Origin: Stenogyne calaminthoides
Taxonomy: Eukaryota > Streptophyta > Magnoliopsida > Lamiales > Lamiaceae
Direction of reading: 5' to 3'
Length of the DNA: 64,000 nucleotides
Assembly (NCBI GenBank): GCA_037126765.1
Contig: JBBCBC010000026.1
Span: 31,295,698 to 31,359,697, forward strand
A program made the position numbers and the translations under genes. Positions 36,870 to 48,357 of this stretch are shown here, in pieces. The notes under the pieces are model-generated. The model worked only from the letters and a program-made list of their open reading frames with translations. It was not told where the DNA came from and made no database searches. The number at the start of each line of letters is the position of its first letter. Positions within the stretch are counted from its first letter, which is position 1.

Positions 36870-37500
36870 TATATGTGGCGATGAATAATGAAATCAAAAA
36901 GCTGCTCGACAACAAACTGATCCGAGAGGTAAAATGCCCAAGATGGCTTGCGAACCCTGTGCTCGTTCGCAAATCAAATGGATCTTGGAGACTGTGTATT
37001 GATTTCACTGATTTGAATAAGGCATGTCCAAAAGATAATTTTCCGATGCCACACATTGATTATTTGGTTGATAATCTGAATGGGCCATGAACTCATGACA
37101 TTTATGGATGAGTTCACCGTATCACCAAATACCGATGCATCCGGACGATCAAAAAGAATATGGCATTCTGCAAAGAAAAAAGAACATGTCTTTGTTGGCA
37201 ACGCACGCCATTCTTGATTAAAGAATCCGAGCAACGTATCAACGTTTGGTGAACAAAATGTTAGACGAAACACATCGGCCAACAATTGAGGTATATATCG
37301 ATGATATTGTGGTAAAGAGCGAACATAAGGAAGACCACATCACCCACCTCGCACAAACGTTTGATATACTGAGGAAGTATAATATGAAGTTAAATCCCAA
37401 GAAATGTAGCTTTGGGATTCATTCAGGAAATTCCTCGGACATATGGTTAGTCAATGGGGATTGATCGCGAACTCCGCAAAGATTCAAGCCATGCTCGATA
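36870..37500 (+). pseudogene. G1 reverse transcriptase, broken
   Basis: Frame 36875-37090: VKCPRWLANPVLVRKSNGSW with CIDFTDLNKACPKDNFPMP (first catalytic Asp in the following segment). Frame 37246-37464: YIDDIVVKS, an intact catalytic box at about 37294-37311, then LNPKKCSFGI. A frameshifted stretch of about 150 bp lies between. Confidence 0.9.
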
Positions 37501-37789
37501 TGCAAGCCACCGAACTTTGAAAGAGGTCCAAAAGTTAACCGGACGATTAGCCTCCGTGAGCCGGTTTATATCACTTAACTCGGGACAAATGTAAACCTTT
37601 CTTTGATGCATTAAAGAAGAAATTTCAAAGGACCGAGCATTGCCAAAATGCATTTGAATCATTAAAGGAAGACCTTGCGGATACTCGGACATCGCTCTAA
37701 GCCTATCCTGCGCGAACAACTCTATCTCATCTTCTTTGTCGTCCGGCATCACGTCGATCTTTGTGCAAATCAGGCTGACGCGTAAGGAC

Positions 37790-38400
37790 CACACATTTGC
37801 CCATTTATTATGTTAGCCAAGTGCTAAAAAGAGGCCGAACTCCGTTATCCTCCATCGAAAAATTAGCATACGCCCTCGTAATGAGTGTGTGCGAAAATTG
37901 CGACCATATTTTTTTTTCGACCACTCGATTGAGGTATTATTCGCATTTCCATTCGCCCAAGTCCTCCACCGACCGGATACTTGGAAGATTGCTCAAATGG
38001 GCGGTGGAGTTAGGACAATTCGGCATTACGTTACGCTCGCCACTTAACAAAGAATGAAGGCCGGCGATGGCGATTTAATGGTTGAGTTGACATATCCACA
38101 AATTCACGAAAAAATTGTCGATCAACCATGGCACATGTATGTTGATGGTTCATCAACAAGTTCAAGAGTCGGGCAGTAGTTCACATCAATGAACCAGCAA
38201 ATGTTTACAACAACCATCCGATTTGATTTCCCAAATAAAATAATGAAATTTGAATATGAAGCTTTGATCATTTGGACTACGATGGCAATGACAATGGGAA
38301 TTCAGAGGTCGATGATCTATAGCGATTCTCGATAATCGTTTATCAAGTAACAAAGCGAGTATGAGGCCTTAGGCGAACAAATGGCACAATATCAACAACA
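37790..38400 (+). pseudogene. G1 RNase H plus second (archaeal-type) RNase H, broken
   Basis: The first RNase H ends with PIYYVSQVLKRGRTPLSSIE at 37797-37860. About 300 bp later a second RNase H begins with WHMYVDGSS (about 38127-38153), the catalytic-Asp strand of the extra aRNH domain characteristic of Tat-lineage elements. The stop after SSRVGQ and later indels break it. Confidence 0.8.
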
Positions 38401-38699
38401 ACTAGCAAAAGAGTTGCTCGAGCATTTTGACCAAGTTTTCATTGAACAATTACCACGATTGGGTAATTCATTACACGATGCTTTGGCACGCCGGGCAACA
38501 AGAAGGAGTGAACGAACACAACAGTACATTGTGGTCGCCACACAGACGCCATCGGTTCCCGTTCAGTTACGACGCCCAAATAACAAGCGAACAAGAAACT
38601 TGGATGACTCCAATAATGAGTTACTTACAAAAGGACTTCTCCCCGAGAATAGGGCACAAGCTACTCGCCTCGTTTCAATGCGCTTTCGATATACTATTA

Positions 38700-39780
38700 T
38701 AGACGAGCATTTGTACACAAGAAGCTTCTCACTTCCACTTCCGAAGTGTATCACTCCCGAAAAAAGGACATGTACTTCAACAAATCCATGACGGAGTATC
38801 GGAAAATCATACTGGTGGGCTTGTCCTAGCACACAAAATAATCGCAAAGGTTATTATTGGCCAACCCTCAAAAGGATTCGCTTCGATATGCTCGCGTGTC
38901 ATCGATGCAGTACATGCTCCGCTTATTCATAGCCCACCAAGAATTGGTGTCATGTTTATAGCCCATGGCCTTTTGCCAAAATGGGGGATCGATTTGATTG
39001 GCCCATTTCTAGTGGCACATCGGAGTTAGATATCTTTGTGGTGGCCGCGATTATTATACTAAATGGGCGTGTTCGAGGCCATTGTCAAGATCACCGAACA
39101 AAGGATGTGGAACTTTGTTTGAAAAGCATCATCTGTCGATTTGGGCTTCCCAATCATTGGTCATCGATAACGCAAACAATTCGATGGAAGTGAATTCGCA
39201 TAAAATTGTGCTTTCGGCGGGGCATAAAAAGCACTACTCAACTCCATATTATCCCCAATCAAACGGTCAAGTTGATGCCGTTAATAAAATTATCAAAAAG
39301 CATACCCTCAAGGCTAGACTTGATAATTCGAAGGGGGAGGATGGGTCAAGAATTGCACGAAATATTATGGGCTTATCGAACAACTTTCGTAACATCAACT
39401 CGCGGAGACCCTTTTTGCTTTAGCATTTGGTGCGCGAAGTCATTATACCGGCCAAATCAAAATTCCAAGTCATCGAACAATGACTTTGGAGAGCATATTA
39501 ATGACCAGCGCCCAGCTCAATTCAACTGTTGGAAGAAAGGAAGGAGGTTGAGTCGCTTTTTCAGAATGCTATGTACAAAAAGAGATCGAAAAAGTTTTAT
39601 AATTCCAAAGTCCCAATCTTGCAGTTCAATGTGGGCGAAATTTGGTTTTAAAGGCGACGATGGGGGTACCCGCCATGGTGTGTTCGGTCGAGCATGGGAA
39701 GGTCCTTTCAGAGTCACGAACGTTTACCAAATGGGGCATATGACTTGAGGACACTGAATGGAGTCCCATTGTCTTACTTT
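38700..39780 (+). pseudogene. G1 integrase, broken
   Basis: A zinc-finger context (NHTGG..LAHKII) lies near 38800-38850 and CHRCSTCS near 38898-38921. The core holds the IDLIGPF-like strand at about 38990. STPYYPQSNGQVDA at 39238-39279 marks the stretch that carries the third acidic residue in relatives. The C-terminal part runs to about 39780. Several frameshifts; G2 has a cleaner copy. Confidence 0.85.
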
Positions 39781-39989
39781 CGTGAACGCGTCAAATTTGA
39801 AAAAAATATTATCAATAAAAGGCGAGTATAGTATCGGCGAACAAAGTTAAAAACAAATAAAGGAAAGCATATTGTTGGCCGAACACAATCAGCCATTCAG
39901 TTCAAACGAGTAGGACGACCATAAAAGAAGAATATATTAATTTCGATGCATATCTTCAAGAAAAATGCTGGACAGCACTATTGACAGAC

Positions 39990-40200
39990 AGGAGATACGT
40001 GTCAGAACGAGTTGTCAATAGAAGATACGTGTCGGAGCGAGTTGACAAGTGGTGGCAGCCATGCAGGGATGAGTTAATTTTTTGAGCAAGAGTCGCCAAA
40101 AAAAAACAGATGTCAAAAAGGAGAGCAAAAATAAGAGAGCTAGCACCAGCTATCTATGCCAGCACTAGCTTGGGACAGTTCTATAAATAGGGGCATACTT
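39990..40200 (+). promoter_or_regulatory. G1 internal promoter-like module
   Basis: Two direct copies of AGATACGTGTCNGANCGAGT start at 39993 and 40023. The ACGTGTC core resembles an ABRE/G-box-like site. About 130 bp downstream is CTATAAATAG (40181-40190), a strong TATA match, followed by GGGGCATACTT and a purine-rich leader. The same arrangement is kept in G2 (56730-56933). It points in the sense direction, between pol and the antisense ORF. Confidence 0.55.
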
Positions 40201-41089
40201 ATGGTTAAGAAAAGCAGGAAAAAAGAAAAAAAAGATGAAGAAGAAAAAAGGAAAAATACTGCGATTCTCAGAAGGAAGATGGTTTAGTATGCCCCCAGAC
40301 GTAGAAGAGAATCCAGCTCTCGATTCAAAGATCATCTAGTCAATCGAGCATCCGTCCGGGATCTGAGTCTTTTACCCCATGTTCATTCTGGCCTTGAGTT
40401 GAAGCCGTTCTTCGACTCAAGATGCTCCCCGAAGAGTCATGGTTGCCACTCCACGTTACTCATCGGCACGCCTGTGATGAAAAGCCCGTGAGTCCTCTAT
40501 GCATCCCCAAAAATCTCCTCCGGAGGGATGTCATAGTGTCCGCCCAAAATAAGATGTCGATCTTGATGCTCGGGCATCTCTTGGGAGGGGATGAATGGTG
40601 CGGTGAAAAGTTTTGCTCAAGACCTATTTTAAAGCGAAAGCGAGAATCGCGCCACATGCTCATGCCCATGACGCCATAATAACCACAACTTGTCCGGGAG
40701 GGACAAAAAGTTTATCTTCTTTCTTTGCTTGAGCATGTTACAAAAAAAAAAAAAAAGGGTAAACCGATGATGTGCATCCTTGTCAACATCAATTCCATGG
40801 ACAAGGTGAGGCCATTAAGGTCTACTCAAGACAAGGTTTAGATTCAAAACCCCGGTCCGATAACAATAGTTATGTAATAGATAGTCTTCTTCACTATGAA
40901 CGATGTAATAGAATACAAAGTGTTGCAAAAAGAAAAAAAAGATATATGTACTTTTGTTCGCTAAAGAGATTCTAGTTCAGCCTATTTGAGGTCGCACCTA
41001 AGTTCGGACGAATCGAACAAAGACGAACGAGCCTGTGTCTATGTTCACCGATTTAACGAGTTCAGATTCGATTCCCCGCAGTGACGCCG

Positions 41090-41330
41090 AGTAATGGGTA
41101 CGCATTCCGATAAGACTACTAGTACTTACAGATACCAGAAGACGAACGGCGGGTGATGAAAGTGTCGCAGCCTAAATAAGACGACCAGAGTACGAAGTGA
41201 TCGCACCAAAATAAGACGATCACAAGACCAAGAAAGGGGGTTCATAAAGTAACCCATCCGGGTCGATCTAAATAAGACGATCAACCGATTGCAACGTCAA
41301 TAAGACAATCAAAACCGAAAAAAAGTCGAG
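41090..41330 (+). repeat. G1 degenerate tandem repeat in the 3' region
   Basis: Words of the form AAATAAGACGATCA recur at about 35-50 bp spacing (41173, 41208, 41263, 41296), each followed by CA/CC-rich spacers. Tandem repeats in this part of the 3' region are a known trait of Tat/Ogre elements. G2 has the matching tract at about 57840-58050. Confidence 0.65.
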
Positions 41331-41659
41331 CGGGCATAGCAAACCCAATGTTCAATTCATTCGTAAGAAAAGGCAAAAACTGAAAACAATAAAAGTTTAA
41401 CGCAAAGCAACAAAGCAAATATCAAGCAACACAAGTATCAACATTCATTCTCAACAAACAAAAGTTAGAGGAAACGATTCAAGATGTAATCCATTCGTTC
41501 AATTGAAAAAATGTTCTGACAAAAGAAAAAAGTATCAACAAGAAAATTGTGTTAAAGATATATTGTTCAAACTAAAAAGTGAAGAAGACAAAAAAGTTAC
41601 ACAAGTTTTACAAAGAAAAAAAAGACATCAAGGTGCAAAGTCAAAATTGGGGGTAGACG

Positions 41660-44100
41660 GAAGAAAATGTCGAACACATTATGTTCGGTCCCCAACAAAA
41701 AATGTCGAATGTCCGGATCGATGCTCATTGGGAGGCGATTTTGCTTTCGGTTGCGGAGGTTCTTGCTCGCCTGCTGTACTGATTGGTCCCAGTTCGGTGT
41801 GAAGATTTTGATCGAAACCTCGAGAACAATAACGTCGAGTTCTCCTCTTCATCCGCAATGGATCGTCAATTTTGATCCCTTCGGGAAGAACGGAAAAAAT
41901 CATGCGCACCATTCAAATCCGACATTGGGAGGTTGCGATCCGGAGGGTTATCAACCGTGTCTTCTTTGAAATTTGGATATGAGAGGGCAATCGCTCATTG
42001 CGGAGTATGTGGCGAAAATGGATCGAACAAAGATCGGCAAAAGCGCAAATATCACGAGAAGTTGGACATGGAGTCAATATACTCGTCATCATGCAACTTT
42101 TGAGTTTTCGAGGCCTAAACGAGTATTAGTCTCTTGACAATGATGAAATTGTTGGCCAAGTGCGTCCCTCTCACTTTCCATTTGATCAACACCAGCCCGG
42201 AGTTTACGAAGCTCAACATTCATTTCTTCTTGAGCCTTTCGTATATTGATCACCTCCTCCTGAGACAGATTCAGAGCCTCTCTTGTTTGACGAGCATCCT
42301 CTTGAGCTAGGCGAGCATTCTCTTGAAAACGGCGAGCATCCTCCTGAGCCCGTTGGGCGCCAACTTGTGCCGAAACAGTTTGCTCCTGAGCCAATTTCAG
42401 TTCGTCTCCGGACCTGCCAAACTCGATCACTTTATCTTCAAAAGTTCTAATCAAAGCCAAATAATTGGCTTGATGTTAGCGATTGAGCATAAGCTTTCTC
42501 AAGAATGACCATAGATTGGCCTGAAGCACCACCCCAAACGATATTTTCCAAGGGGTGGGACCTGTGTGTAGACTCCTCCGGATCAAGAGTCCACGCCAAC
42601 CTACAAATATATATATTCAACCAAGTGAGTATAGAGATATCGACCCGAAAACCAAAGCAAAGATCGAGAGCGAGCAAAATGTACACTTTACGCCGAAATG
42701 GATCCCATCCCAGAATGATTTGTCTTCGGAGATCGGAGCTCGAGGGTCTAACGAGTCCATGATCGGGTCGGTGGAGGAGGAGAGGATAAAGCAACTTCCA
42801 TTTGACAATCTGCGAAATGGGACCAACAACGAAGGCGGCCGCCTGATTGCCTCGTGATGGGGGTCCAAGTCGACTGGCAACCGGTCTTATCTGATTTGCT
42901 CGTTAGCTCCCTGCTCATTCGGGCCTGTTACAGCCCCATTAGCCGATCTCCACCCTTGGTCTTTTTCGGTGGTGGAGTTTGTTCGCCCTGACCCCATGTT
43001 CGGCGAGCAGGAGCCCTCATGCTCGACTTGATTCTCTGAGACTGTATTGAGGTCGTTTAGCCTGCTCGCCTCCCTCTACCAGTTTCAGCCAGCCTTCGGC
43101 TGAATCCGACAAGTTCACCGTGGCCTTTTTCTTGAGCCATCTCGGTGTGTTGGGATGTACTCCGGCGATAGTCCTGTGTGGAGAAAAAGCTTGTAAATAA
43201 AATGAAATCGAGAATCAATGGGTAACGAACAAAAAAGACACAAGACTTTTGCAAGAACAAAAGATAATCCTTACCTAAGGATCAACAAAGAACAAGATGA
43301 TGAGGAGGCACGAACAAACCTCCTTTTTTTCTCGTTTCCCGGTGTTCAAAGTTATCACAGATCTTTCTCGAACGAGATTCCAGATCAATCGCCAAACGGC
43401 TTTGAAATAGCCGTCTTTGTCTCGCTTATCCGTCCGCAAACTAGAATCCTCGAAATAAAAGTGAGTTAAAATCGGTTCAAATTGAAGAATGAAAGATACA
43501 AAATCACTTACTTGGTACACTCAAGTCGGTTGATGTCCAAGCGAGCATTTGGCTCGCCTTCCAGAGGCCGGCTTTTTCCAATTGCCCCCTCACGAACCGA
43601 ACTTCTCTTTCCAATCAACGATTTTGTTCGCACATCCTCGATAATTTTGCACTTGGCATTAGCTTGCATAAACAACCATCCGTGTTAAGCCCCTCGGACG
43701 AGTCAAGTGCACTAACCGAGCAAGTTCAACTACGAAGGATAATACAGGCTTCATTTTGCGAACAGAGTCAAAAAACTCATAACCATATGCCATCCGCTCG
43801 GTTTAAGGCTGCGTAATGGTGATATTCCACTCCACGAGCAAACGGGTGATTGCCGGATGGAGAGGAAATCGAAAACCCGACCTCCATGGTGTCCAAATTC
43901 ATGCGCGACACAACCCTCGGGGGGTTGGTCCCGTCATCGACCCCGGTGCCGAAAAAGACATCCTTAGGGGTTTCATAAATTCTATGCAAATTGAGCGAGC
44001 ATATCTACATCAATTATGCTCGCCATTTGCTCATTGGGTACTCGCTCTCTACACTAGTCCTATGAGGTTGTTAAGCAAACCAAAATTATAACGAGCATTG
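41660..44100 (-). pseudogene. G1 antisense ORF with coiled coil
   Basis: Minus-strand coding fragments run from about 44100 down to 41660. A hydrophobic domain near 43870 reads, in one frame, RFPLHPAITRLLVEW, as in plant proteins annotated 'putative gypsy type transposon'. Pro/Arg-rich pieces follow (43100-42500). At 42089-42460 a 123-residue frame has a long heptad coiled coil (AQEDARRFQENARLAQEDAR..). Antisense ORFs 3' of pol are known in Grande and Retand. Function is unknown. The whole is broken by indels and may contain introns. Confidence 0.65.
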
Positions 44101-44785
44101 TACTCGCTTATATGTTGACCGTGAGGACACCAACAGTATACCAAGTTCGAGTTTTGCCACCATCTACACCTATGTTCGATTAAATTAAATTTATACTTGC
44201 CAAAATTTCCCCCAAAGCAAAGATCATTTCATACACATCAACATTATCAATAATTCTAGACCTAGTTTGAATTTGGGGCGAAGAATCATAATCGAATCGT
44301 CCAAGACGAATCATTACGGGTCAAACCCCTATTCGACTCGCTTTGGGCTTTATCGGTCGAAGAAAGAAACGGTAAATGGTTGCCGTGATTGCCAATCCAA
44401 TCCTCAATTCGAGGCATTTGCCTCCGGCGTACTTACATTATTATGGGGATTCTACTAATAGGGGAAGGCGAAGGGAACTATGATGGTCTGGATTGAATAG
44501 AGAATTGAGCAAGAGGCCATAATTACAAAATAGAAGAAGAATGCAATGTTACTCAATGAATTTCTTCACGGAACAATGAAGCCTTCACCGAAACTTTCGA
44601 ACGCGGAAGACAATAAAAGAGCAGAGAGAGAAAAGAAAAAAATTTAAATACGGAGAAATATGGTTTATATGGACATCGGCACAAATTCAAAGATCCAAAT
44701 AAGGAATTGAGCGATGTCAAATATGGCCCAATCAGATTTAATAAACGGCCCCATGTAGAATACAAAGCGACCGGTTACCGGGGTA

Positions 44786-45706
44786 TTGTTGTGTTCGATA
44801 TAATAAATCGATTAATCGATCATCAAAGAAATGACCGTGTAATATTCGAATATAATAATCATGCCCGTGGATGAGTTACTTTTTGTTCATTGTTCGCCAA
44901 CCGACGTAATTGCTCGGCCACCTACCAACAAACGATCCGCTTACTCGGATCGGAAAGAAGGAGTTAAAAGAGCTGTCAAGATGTTGAACTCGATCTCTCA
45001 AGAACTCGGACATCCTAAAGGGTCGAGTGCTCGACGATCAAATATCCCAAGACCCAAATATCCCGAGGAATCAAGCAGCTCGAGGAGGACAATTTTTCAA
45101 TATAAAGTTGACAATAAAATCGACATGATTAAAGGGGTGAACAAAAAGTCCAACCTAACAAAAGATTAATTTGGACGATCAAAAGAGCGTCCTACATTTG
45201 GCTAGTACAAAGATCGATCTAGAAGATGAAGTCGAAACGCATGGCAACACCACCGAGTTCTTGCATGATCCAAAAGCTTCCAAAGACATGCTATACCAAT
45301 CCAAAGACATGCTATACCAATCCAAAATTTTGCTTGCTTAAGTCTTATAAAAGGAAGAAAAAAAAGAAGAGAAGGGTTCGTAAAATAATCCCGGAAAAAA
45401 TTAGCCTACAAAATCCTCTCGAGAAGTGAGGAACCGAAAAATTAGAGTGTTTATTCACATATACGAGAAACCCTAGAACTCATTTGCTAATCTGCATCGA
45501 TTCATCTTTATGAGATGTATCAAGAACTGTACGTGTAAAGCTCGTAATACTATATCCTCGCTTGGTATGCCCCGAGAGTATTCATTTCTAACCGGGTCAA
45601 CAAATTCATCTTATTTATTTATTTTACTTACACGATATGTTTTGTTTTAGAAGTTGTAATCAAAATTAGCCACATAATATTCATCAACCAAAACGACTCA
45701 TGACAA
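44786..45706 (+). repeat. G1 3' LTR
   Basis: 921 bp, matching the 5' LTR throughout. Differences are mostly small insertions and deletions. TATA at about 45345-45354. It is followed at once by the AAACA duplication and the resumption of C2 leader sequence (CATATTGGGC). Confidence 0.9.
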
Positions 45707-45711
45707 AAACA

Positions 45712-46527
45712 TATTGGGCACAAATTATCCAATTCTCATGGTTTGATTTTTCTTGACTTGATTTTGAAGAAACGCCTTGAATTTCTCCCAATCGATCATC
45801 TCGAAAAAAAACTCCGTCTTGAACGCCACGCCAAGTAGCTCGTGGCCGATGCACGCCATCCCGATCCGCCGCATAACTTGACGACCGCGCCCGTCTTGGC
45901 CTTGGCCAACATCATGTGCCGCTTAATGGCATCAGCGAACACTCGCCGCGTCAGCCCGACTTCTCGTGGGCATCGCCGGCTGTTACTCAGCGAGCGCTCG
46001 GCGGCGGCGTGCGGCGCTTGGTATCCGCCTCCAATCCCATGATCCGCTCGCCTTGGTCGCGTCATGTAAACTGATCTCGCCTTCGTACCATTGCTCGCCC
46101 CTGCGCCCGTCTTGTCTAGCGTGTCGCATCATGTGACGTGCCTCGCCTTGCGTTTAAGCGCGGCGCCGCAATCCATGGGTTAGATTTTATCGTACAATTC
46201 TTACGTCTCTGCTTATAGTTTAGATCCGGTTGAATTTATTTACAAAAATAAATAAACCTAGATCTGAGACTAGTCTATTACATTGATCAAATCAAACAAA
46301 TCCTAATCTACTCGTGGATTTTCTCACGAGGCAAAAAACAATTCGAATCTAATCGAATTAAAAACCACAATTTATATGCATGCATAAATAAACACATAAA
46401 TTCCATGACAATTGGATACCTGCAAAAAAGATCTAGCAATTCTACTATCCAATTTCAAATTTAGTGACAACGAATTAAATTACAATTTAAAAAATTCAGA
46501 GCCCGAAACCGTGGCTCTGATACCAGT
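45712..46527 (-). other. C2 leader with primer-binding site
   Basis: On the minus strand, the TGGTATCAGAGCC primer site (plus 46513-46525, Met-tRNA type) is followed by an AT-rich leader, a GC-rich segment (about 45775-46190) and then the point where G1 inserted. The GC-rich part has no recognised coding. Confidence 0.8.
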
Positions 46528-48357
46528 TGTTGGGGAATAAGTTGCACAGATCTATTCGGGGTGAATATTTAAATACAAATTTAATTCTTATAATTATTAC
46601 TAGCATGAAATAATCCTATATTAATTCAAATAATAATCCAACAACAAAACATGCATATAATTAAATCACGTAAATCCTACGCATGCGGAATTCTACGAGT
46701 TTACGTGAACGTACCTCTTGGGACGGCAATGGCATTGTTTATTAGGCACACCAAAAGAACTTCCCAAGTATTTCCTTAATCCTTGCTCGACTATCCGGTG
46801 GTAGGACACTTGCGAACAATTAACAAAAGGAAAATAAATTATGTTGCACCACCTTTGTGGATTTGCTAATTTTTCCAGCACATGGAATTGTACTTGGGAA
46901 TGAAAGAGTCATCCCCTATTTATAGAGTGGAGGTGGTCGAATTTTTAGGGCAAAAACAATGTGGGAAAATCTTTTCTTGATCTTCAAGAAATCTTGAATA
47001 TATCTCCTATATTCTTTTCCCATAATTATAATATTCCACAAAATCCCACCTACTCTTTGTTATGGATTAATTTCGAAAATTATAGGGCAAGAATCCAAGA
47101 TTTGGATCTTCTTGAATTTATGAGATATTCTTGTATTTCAAGAAATACATATCTCCCATAATATCTTTTCAAGAAAATCAAGAAAATATTTCTTTCCCTT
47201 AATTATCAAAATTTTCGAAAATTTCCCTATGGATAACCAAGTGGGAGATTTCTTGAATTTAATGAGATAATCTTGTATTCCAAGAATTCATATCTTCATT
47301 CCATAACAAAATTCAAAGAAAATCTTTCTCCCCTTTATATCCATAAATTTCGAAAAACATGGAAAAAATAAGGCAACAATATTATTTTAAACACATTTTC
47401 AGTTATTGGACTTTATGTTGGGCTACTTAGGGGGCCTTTAGGAGAATTAAGATTGGACCTTCCAATGGATCTTAAATTATCAATATTGAGCCACAATATT
47501 ATTCAAGCCCATAAATATTAATTAATCCCACTACATAATTAATATTGCACTATCCATCTTAACCCATATTACAGTCAATATGGCTCCCGGTTATTATTTC
47601 CCGTGTTTAAGATTATCTAGCCCATTAATTAATTCAAGCCACTGAAATAGCTTTCCGTTAATTAATATCTTTTGTCCTCGGTTAAGGAACGGTTCTACAT
47701 TATTACTCATACCGGAAACTAGTTCCACTTGCAAGATTTGGTATGATAAAACTTATGAACCTCCCAAGGGGGCAAATCGAACAAGCGTACTTGCACACGA
47801 TTCTCCGTATTAAATCTTAGCAATCACACGTGACCAATAATATTGCCCAAGATAAAAAGTATTGAGTCTCGTTGATTCTCTACCCGTGATAAGTCAAAGC
47901 AATAGTTACCAACCACACGTGATCCTATTTAAGGAACGAAGATTAAGAAATAACGAACCACTGAGGTCTAATTCTTCCTTGTTAAGTTCTGAAGAATTTA
48001 TCCTCCTATAGGTCCTATTCAGTGCACCAGTCATGCACTAGTGTAATCTCTTGGTCAAGACAAGCCAATCCGAGCCTTACACTTCAACCTTTCACGATGG
48101 ATTGTTCATTTCCATCTAGGTCGTGAATGGTGTACTTTTAGTTACAAGGGATTGTTAATTTAATCTTCTGTGATCTGGTATCACTAAATTAACTACAATG
48201 TAACACGTACTATTTATTGAACAGTTATGCAGTAAATATATGTAACATTCAGTGATATTTAAAGCATCAGTGATAAATAATTTATTTCAGTAAATAAGTC
48301 CGAAATTCAGTTTTGATTATACAAAGTAAAAGCATACTTTTCAGTATAATCCCAACA
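46528..48357 (-). repeat. C2 5' LTR
   Basis: 1830 bp, TGTTGGGG..CCCAACA, TATA (minus) at plus 46916-46925. The first 1.4 kb is nearly identical to the other C2 LTR. The last 340 bp shows a peculiar series of CAGT tetramers absent from that LTR. Confidence 0.9.

Larger units (their letters stand above)
32916..45706 (+). mobile_element. Ty3/gypsy element G1, Tat-type with dual RNase H and antisense ORF
   Basis: LTRs 32916-33860 and 44786-45706 (TTGTTGTG..GACAA), primer site TTGGCGCTAGAAGAAGGG at 33861-33878, purine-rich GGGGTA before the 3' LTR, and the perfect duplication AAACA (32911-32915 and 45707-45711). It lies in the leader of C2. Order on the plus strand: gag, protease, RT, RNase H, second RNase H, integrase, then about 5 kb with no sense coding. 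That 3' region holds a promoter-like module, tandem repeats and an antisense ORF. This layout is that of the Tat lineage (Ogre, Retand, Grande-like). All frames carry indels. Confidence 0.9.
17206..48357 (-). mobile_element. Ty1/copia element C2 (outer span, with C1 and G1 nested)
   Basis: Minus-strand LTR retrotransposon bounded by LTRs at 17206-19045 (3') and 46528-48357 (5'), both TGTTGG..CAACA, with the perfect duplication CCTTT on both sides. Its own interior is in three parts: 45712-46527 (leader with the Met-tRNA primer site), 28349-32910 (gag to RNase H) and 19046-19205 (3' tail and purine tract), about 5.5 kb in all. C1 interrupts it near the 3' end, and G1 interrupts the leader. The LTRs share long identical tracts (for example 17641-17841 and 46961-47161), so the insertion is recent. 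The LTR size and gag-IN-RT-RH order fit an Angela/Tork-like lineage, which I cannot confirm. Confidence 0.9.

Noticed and set aside
46513..46525. Methionine tRNA gene suggested by GGCTCTGATACCA
   Set aside because: Only the tRNA 3'-end complement is present; it is a retrotransposon primer site, as at 14829-14841.
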